Part shown: piece after piece, positions 5,474 to 6,669 of the stretch
Numbering within the stretch: position 1 is the first letter of the stretch
How the letters are laid out: every line of letters starts with the position of its first letter
NCBI GenBank assembly: GCA_031263805.1
Contig: JAISFB010000125.1
Span: forward strand, 1-6,669
Reading direction: 5' to 3'
Source: Oscillospiraceae bacterium
Lineage (GTDB): Bacteria; Bacillota; Clostridia; Oscillospirales; Oscillospiraceae
Length of the DNA: 6,669 nt
Position numbers and translations under genes: made by a program
The notes under the pieces: generated by a model
What the model was told of the DNA's origin: nothing
Database searches by the model: none
What the model saw: only the letters and a program-made list of their open reading frames with translations

Positions 5474-6597
5474 AAAAACGCGGGTTTTATTTGAAAATGA
5501 TCGTCAGCTCGCTGATAAGGCGGCGCTCGCGTATGCTCACGGCTCTTTTAGCCGTGGCGATAGGCGCAACCGTGCTCTCCGGGCTTGTAACGGTGTATTA
5601 TGACATCCCGCGGCAAATGGGCCGTGAGTTCCGCTCTTACGGCGCAAACCTGATCCTTGTCCCATCAGGCGCCGCGCTGTCGGCGGAAGCTATGGAGCTT
5701 GCCGTCGGCGTTTTCCCGAGCGAAAGCGTCGTCGGCGTAGCGCCTTACCGGTACGCGCCCGCGAAGATAAACGAACAGCCTTTCATGATAGCCGGCACGC
5801 GGCTTTCAGAAGCAAAAAAAGCCAGCCCGTATTGGTACGTAAACGGCGCGTGGCCCGATAAATCCGGCGAAGCACTGATCGGCCAGGAAGTCGCGGACGC
5901 CATCCGCCTGCCCCCGGGAAGCGAGTTTACCCTGACAGGCTCCGATGCGCAGGGCGCCGGCTTTACGGGCAGCTTCACAGTGTCCGGCATAGTCCAGACA
6001 GGCGGCAGCGAAGAGGCGTTCATATTCATTTCTCTCGAAGACTTAACGGCGCTGATCGGAGACGGAGCTTACGACGTCGTCGAATGCAGCATATCCGCCC
6101 AGGAAGCGGAGCTCCGCGCCGTGGCGGAACGTATTGAGGAAAGCGTCCCCGGCGTCGCGCCGCGGCTTGTAAAGCGCGTTACGCAGTCAGAAGGCGCCGT
6201 ACTGTCAAAGCTGCAAGCGCTTGTGTATCTCGTAACCGCTATCGTGCTTTTGCTGACTATGATCTGCGTCGCGACGACTATGACGGCGGTCGTCACGGAA
6301 CGGCGGCGCGAGATCGGGCTAAAAAAAGCTCTCGGCGCCGCGGACGCGAGCGTTATAGGAGAGTTTTTGGGAGAGGGCGTGCTGCTGGGCGCTTTGGGCG
6401 GACTCTTGGGCTCCGGGCTCGGCTTCGCGTTCGCGCAGATCGTAAGCGTCAATGTGTTCCACAGCCGCATCGCATGGCTCCCGGCGCTTATCCCGGCGAC
6501 GCTGGCCGCCTCCGTCGCGGTGACGGGCATCGCCTGTCTCGCCCCCGTAAGAAGCGCAACGGACGTCGATCCCGCCGTCGTCCTGCGCGGCGAATAA
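5470..6597 (+). CDS. FtsX/MacB-type ABC transporter permease, second of pair
   Basis: A 375-residue paralogue of the preceding permease. It has one N-terminal helix (about 22-43), an extracytoplasmic domain (44-248), and three C-terminal helices (about 250-274, 303-328, 339-358). The coupling loop TERRREIGLKKALGAA is at 276-291. Both proteins share YGAN(x)xxVPxGA after helix 1 and an SEGAxLxK stretch before helix 2, which supports a heterodimer. ATG at 5470-5472 overlaps the previous TGA (5471-5473); GGAGG at 5455-5459, ten bases upstream inside the previous gene, supports the start and translational coupling, as suits subunits needed in equal amounts. It corresponds in position to Cj1662. 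The partner ATPase is not in view. Six bases separate the stop codon from the second dispersed repeat. Confidence 0.88.
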   Translation: MKKRGFYLKMIVSSLIRRRSRMLTALLAVAIGATVLSGLVTVYYDIPRQMGREFRSYGANLILVPSGAALSAEAMELAVGVFPSESVVGVAPYRYAPAKINEQPFMIAGTRLSEAKKASPYWYVNGAWPDKSGEALIGQEVADAIRLPPGSEFTLTGSDAQGAGFTGSFTVSGIVQTGGSEEAFIFISLEDLTALIGDGAYDVVECSISAQEAELRAVAERIEESVPGVAPRLVKRVTQSEGAVLSKLQALVYLVTAIVLLLTMICVATTMTAVVTERRREIGLKKALGAADASVIGEFLGEGVLLGALGGLLGSGLGFAFAQIVSVNVFHSRIAWLPALIPATLAASVAVTGIACLAPVRSATDVDPAVVLRGE

Positions 6598-6603
6598 GCC
6601 ACA

Positions 6604-6669
6604 GCGCTTATTGTATACGCATTATGCGCCTGCGCGGCGCGGCGCGGCAAACGGGCTTTGCCCGTTGTG
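6604..6669 (+). repeat. Dispersed repeat, copy 2 (three GCGCG units, cut by window end)
   Basis: This copy matches 3578-3648 in the same orientation with two substitutions and one fewer GCGCG unit (6632-6646). The terminal hairpin AACGGGC-TTT-GCCCGTT (6650-6666) is fully conserved. It begins six bases after the stop of the second permease. The match holds to the last base, so the repeat probably continues beyond the window. Together the copies form direct repeats flanking the two permease genes, about 3.03 kb apart. Confidence 0.85.

Overview
The window holds one co-directional gene set on the + strand that matches the Ftr1/P19 iron-import locus known from Campylobacter (Cj1658 to Cj1665 region) and related to FetMP of Escherichia coli. 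In order, the genes encode an FTR1-family iron permease (246-1460), a Tp34/P19-family periplasmic-type metal-binding lipoprotein (1534-2172), a DUF2318 polytopic membrane protein with a cysteine-rich extracytoplasmic domain (2307-3560), and two paralogous FtsX/MacB-type ABC permeases (4190-5473 and 5470-6597) that overlap by ATGA. In the known loci an ABC ATPase and thioredoxin-like proteins come next. They would lie just past the right edge and cannot be seen here.

The host is most likely a GC-rich member of the Bacillota, probably a gut-type Clostridia. This rests on strong AGGAGG-type ribosome binding sites, a Clostridia-style lipoprotein leader (N-terminal KKTLALILAAML with LAAC lipobox), low-GC control regions in GC-rich DNA, and GC-rich hairpin repeats between genes. 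It is an inference from style, not from a marker gene.

Layout: 1-245 is a control region with a good sigma-70-type promoter (8-36), a long structured leader and two imperfect palindromes that could be operators. 246-3560 carries permease, lipoprotein and DUF2318 protein, with a 73-base gap after the permease and a 134-base gap containing a branched hairpin after the lipoprotein. 3561-4189 has no convincing gene. It is a dense array of short perfect GC-rich hairpins, with a 63-base direct duplication and a dispersed repeat. 4190-6597 is the coupled permease pair. 6604-6669 is a second copy of the dispersed repeat, cut by the window edge, so the two permease genes are bracketed by direct repeats.

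Expected joint action, from family knowledge: the P19 lipoprotein binds and possibly oxidises or hands over iron at the outer face of the membrane, the FTR1 permease imports it, and the DUF2318 protein and FtsX-type permeases (with an unseen ATPase) support the process, perhaps through redox chemistry or export of a reductant. The protein system is not new. The least explained part is the hairpin array placed inside and after this operon.
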